DNA from: Gammaproteobacteria bacterium
Lineage (GTDB): Bacteria; Pseudomonadota; Gammaproteobacteria; Steroidobacterales; Steroidobacteraceae
Direction of reading: 5' to 3'
Length of the DNA stretch: 6,414 bases
Assembly: GCA_003162555.1 (NCBI GenBank)
Contig: PMNQ01000251.1
Location: forward strand, 30,129 to 36,542
Positions 1-3,800 of the stretch are shown here, piece by piece (within the stretch, counting starts at the first letter, position 1; every line of letters starts with the position of its first letter). The translations under genes and the position numbers were made by a program. Under the pieces are notes generated by a model. The model did not search any database. It worked only from the letters and a program-made list of their open reading frames with translations, and was not told the origin of the DNA.

Positions 1-690
1 AACGGCAATCCGCACATGCACCCTGGCGAGCAGACGCTCGTGCGCATCATTGGCCAGGGGAGGATGGAGCACCCTTTCCACGAACACGCCAACCATGTGC
101 GCGTACTCGCGCGCGACGGCAACCTGCTGCTGAATGCGCCTACCGGGCATCTGGCCGGGCCGCTGCTCTTCACCACCACCACGACACCGGGCATGACGCT
201 CGACGGTCTGTTCGAGTTCACTGGCAAGGGCCTGAACTGGGACATGTACGGGCACCACCTGGCGGATGCGAACAACGCGGCGGTGGATCCGGCTTGCACG
301 CCTGATGCAAACGGGTATCACAACGTGCCGACTGACGATAACTACTACGAGTGGTGCGGCGATCACGACAAGGCGCTCGAGCAGCATCCCTTCGGCAACG
401 TGGGCAGTGGCGGCCCGATCACGCTGCCCGATCCGAACATCCTGGCGAACGGCGCCTGGTATGGCGGCAGTCCTTATCTCGGCCCGGATGCCACCGGACG
501 CGCGGTAGGCGCGACGCCCATTCCCCCTTCTGGAACCGTCGCCAATGACCCGGGTTCCGAAGCAGGGTGGGCCTACATGTGGCACTCCCATAACGAACGC
601 GAGATCACAACCAACAACATCTTCCCAGGCGGGATGATGATGATGATGCTCGTTGACCCCTGGGTTTACCCGATCAACGAAGCGAATTAA
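1..690 (+). CDS. Multicopper oxidase, C-terminal cupredoxin domain (5' end outside window)
   Basis: The frame is open from base 1 and ends at TAA 688-690, giving 229 residues of the C-terminus; the ATG at 16 lies inside the domain and is not the true start. Visible features are a cupredoxin opening (HPGEQTLVRIIGQG), the copper motif HPFHEH at 70-87, the strand-like segment FEFTGKGLNWDMYGHH near residues 72-87, and a closing motif WHSHNE (HSH at 583-591) followed by IFPGGMMMMMLVDPW. In three-domain MCOs, HPxHxH plus HCH supply trinuclear-cluster ligands and the type-1 Cys and His. Here the middle Cys is Ser (codon TCC at 586-588) and no His follows in the usual HCHxxxHxxxGM spacing. The only cysteines are at 295-297 and 355-357, within an insertion, and may form a disulfide. 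The type-1 copper may therefore sit in another domain, as in some two- and six-domain MCOs, or be lost. The enzyme is probably exported and oxidises a metal or organic substrate with O2; the substrate is unknown. It lies just upstream of the giant secreted protein and is probably co-transcribed with it. Family is confident; exact subtype is not. Confidence 0.88.
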   Translation, partial: NGNPHMHPGEQTLVRIIGQGRMEHPFHEHANHVRVLARDGNLLLNAPTGHLAGPLLFTTTTTPGMTLDGLFEFTGKGLNWDMYGHHLADANNAAVDPACTPDANGYHNVPTDDNYYEWCGDHDKALEQHPFGNVGSGGPITLPDPNILANGAWYGGSPYLGPDATGRAVGATPIPPSGTVANDPGSEAGWAYMWHSHNEREITTNNIFPGGMMMMMLVDPWVYPINEAN

Positions 691-694
691 GAGT

Positions 695-700
695 GAGGAG
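695..700 (+). promoter_or_regulatory. Ribosome-binding site of the giant gene
   Basis: GAGGAG is a strong Shine-Dalgarno match. It ends 7 bases before the ATG at 708, the ideal spacing, but only 1 base before the in-frame ATG at 702, so it decides the start in favour of 708. The gap between the two genes is only 17 bases (691-707) and shows no promoter or hairpin, which supports translation from a shared transcript with the upstream oxidase. Confidence 0.75.
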
Positions 701-707
701 AATGGTA

Positions 708-803
708 ATGAACTCCATGAAAACAACGCCGACGCTGCTGATGAAGCGCATTGCGGCATCCGTTCTCCTGACCGCGGGCCTGTGCGGCATGGCCGCAGCG
801 GCG
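708..803 (+). other. Sec signal peptide of the giant protein
   Basis: Residues 1-32 have a Lys/Arg-containing n-region (K5, K13, R14), a hydrophobic core (IAASVLLTAGLCGM) and an Ala-rich end (residues 29-32) before TPIVNLS. Signal peptidase I cleavage is expected after A31 or A32. The Cys at residue 26 is preceded by AGL, which does not fit a lipobox, so a lipoprotein is unlikely. The peptide sends the protein across the inner membrane. Confidence 0.85.
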
Positions 804-3800
804 ACGCCGATCGTCAACCTCTCGGCCGAGAGCCAGAGCACGACGTTGCCAGATGGGCAAGCAGTGCCCATGTGGGGATATGCCTGCGGTGCTGTTGATC
901 CGAGCGGGGTAGCGGACTGCCGCGCGGCAAAGGATGCAGCGCCGCCGGCTGCAGCGACTATCCCGGCACCCACGGTATGGGCGCCACCGGTCATACGTGT
1001 GCCGGCCGGACCGCTGCAGATCAATCTGACCAACCACCTGACATTTGGCGCGTATTCCGCGCCGACCTCGATCGTGATCGTGGGCCAGGTCGGTGGTGGA
1101 TTGGGAACCAACAAGACATTTTTCGCCAATCCCGTTCCGCACGCGGCTTATGGCACGACCTGGCCCGGTACCGCTGGAACGGCTGATCCATCCAGCTGCG
1201 GAACCTCGGACCCGAACGCACCGGGCAATGCGGGCACCTTCTGCCCGCCGCCGCAGCCTGCGCGCATTCGTTCGATGGCAACCGAGGTTGCAGCTGCCGC
1301 GAGCGCGTCGCTGACTTGGGCCAGCCTACAGCCCGGAACCTATCTGATCGAGTCGGGCACAGAGCCCGCGATACAGGGCGCGATGGGTCTCTATGGCATC
1401 CTCATCGTGACCGATGCGTCCGGGACGACGACCTACGGCAAGGCATTTGATGCCGAGGTTCCGCTGCTGCTGAGTGAAATTGACCCGGTCCAGAATCGCG
1501 AAGTGGCGCTGGTCGTCAACAACACCGGATTCCAGGATTACACCGTGTGGAATGGCCAACCCGGCCAGTGCGGTGATGTGAGCCCGACTCACGCTGCGCA
1601 TACCTGCTTCCCGCCCACTGTCAACTACGAACCGGCCTATTACCTGGTGAACGGCGTTTCCTTCGATCGCTCGGTCGCCAACTCGCCATCCGTGATACCG
1701 AGCCTGAACCTGCCTGCCGCGGGCGCTCAGAAGAGCGTGCTGCTGCGCCTCGTGAACGCCGGCCTGCATATGCACGTCCCCGCGGTCGTGGGTGCGAAGA
1801 TGACGCTGCTGGCCGAGGACGGCAATGTCGTGAAGGGCACGCACGTCCAGAACGAAGTGTTCATGGCTGCGGGCAAGACCTACGATGTGACGATCGCGCC
1901 GACCCTGTCGGCCGCGAATGCCGCGCTCTACGCGGGCGCGACGTATCCGATCTTTGATCGCGCGCTGAGCCTGTCCACGTCCAACCAGCACGATGGTGGC
2001 ATGCAGGCGTACCTCAATGTCGCAGGCGGCGCCGCTACGGGTGTGGGCTCGGCCGCAGCCGCCCTTCCGGCGGTGAGTGTAGGCGCCAAGAACTACAGCT
2101 GCGTAGCCGGCCAGACGCTCTCCATCACCGATCCCAGCAAGGGACTGCTCGGTGGTTCGGTGGGCGCCAATGGCGTGGCATTGACTGGCGCAGTAAGCGG
2201 CAGCGTGACCACGGACAATCTCGTCCTGCAATCCGATGGTACGTTCACGTATGCGGCTCCGGCGACTCCGGTGTCTCCGGCTGCGGATTGCGGTGGTTCT
2301 TTCTCCTACACCGTCAACAACCTGGCGACGGTGCACACGGCAACCATCACGGCGTGTCAGAGCGGCATCAATTCCGGCTGTTCACTGGGTGCCGCGCCTG
2401 TCGTAGGCCCGGTCCTGTTCAGGAGCGACGTCGCCACACGCTATGACTCGAAGCCGCCCGGCGTGCTGGCCGGCGTCACGAACTACACTGGCAGTTCGTT
2501 GCTCACGCTCACCGGCGCTACACCAACGACTGGTGCGACGGTTACTGTCAACGCGGACGGTTCGTTCGTCGCCACAAATGCGGCCGCGAGCGCCACGACC
2601 TGCGGGACGGCGGCGGGCGCTGGTCTGGACACCAGCGGGCTGCCCCCCAACACGACCTGCATCAGTTTCAATTACCAGGTCAGGAACGTGCAGGGCACGC
2701 TCAGCAATACGAGCCAGGCTTATGTGGCGTTCAAGCCCGGTTCGGGCCTGGTCGTGAAGCTGTTCGACGCGAAGAACAAGCTTCAGATTACGGATGCCAG
2801 CGCGACGGTCGGCGCCGACTATCGCTGGATCATCGAGGAGGACAAGACCTTCTGGGTTGATCCGAAATGCCAGATCAACACCGCGGGCGCGCGCATTGAT
2901 TCGCGCGGCCAGCCTTGCCCGGCACTCCCGGTCGAGAGCCTGGGCTACAACTTCCATACCGCCGCCATGCCGGTCGTCGCGCAGGGCTGCGTGGGCAAGA
3001 CTTCGTGCGAGTTTGGACAATCGCAGACGGTTGGCGCGACTGTCACGCCGGTCGCCTGCGACGTGGGCAACGGCATTTGCGAAAGCACGAATGCGCAGAA
3101 GACACCGCTCGACCCCAGCACGGTTTACCTGGATCCGAACAAGCGCTACTTCATCTCGGTTCTGCCGGGCGATGCTGTCAACACCACCATCGGTGGCGCC
3201 GGCGGTGCTCAGCAAGTAGACCCAACCTGCGATCCCTCGCTGCCGGCGGGCTGCGCCATGCGGGCGTTCGATATTGCGAAGGATTGCGGCGCCTACAATC
3301 CGAGTGACCCGCGCTGGCAGCCGGGTAATGTGGGTGATGCGGACGGCAACAATACCGGCCTGTGCGGCCACGAGATGGGCGGCCAGGCCATTGCAGTCGC
3401 GCCGAGCACTACCTCGCAGACCCGTCCCGAGGTTGACCTGTACCTGCAGGAGCTCCCGCTGCCGACCGCCAAGCTCGCGGTGTTCGTATTCGAAGACGAC
3501 AATCCGCTCAACGGCGAGAACGATTCCGGCGGCGGTGTCGACGTTCTGGCGCCGAACGAGCCCGGGCTCGGCGGCTTTGAGATCAAGCTGTTTGACCAGG
3601 CGGGTGGCCTCGGTGACAACACCGGCCAGCCCACCTACGACGAGTTCAACCAGCCGCTGTCCAATTCACTGGCGGACTACATCGATCCGGTAACCGGGCT
3701 GAATGCCTGCCCGATCGATTCACGCCGGGATGGCCTGGTAGGCATGATTCCCACCTGCCCGACGTTCGAGTCGGACGGCACGACCTATTCACCACTTGCC

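Noticed and set aside
702..704. ATG at 702 as the start of the giant gene
   Set aside because: It is in frame but only 1 base from the Shine-Dalgarno sequence; ATG 708 has ideal 7-base spacing. The ATG at 717 is also possible but lies 16 bases away.
691..707. Separate promoter or terminator between the two genes
   Set aside because: Only 17 bases are available, fully occupied by the ribosome-binding region, with no hairpin or -10/-35 elements.
783..785. Cys at residue 26 as a lipoprotein attachment site
   Set aside because: The preceding residues AGL do not fit a lipobox ([LVI][ASTVI][GAS]C), and a good signal peptidase I site follows.
3525..3575. RTX-type calcium repeats in Gly/Asp-rich stretches
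   Set aside because: GGGVDVLAPNEPGLGG does not repeat the GGxGxDxUx nonapeptide; it fits the EPGLxG part of an SdrD-B module better.
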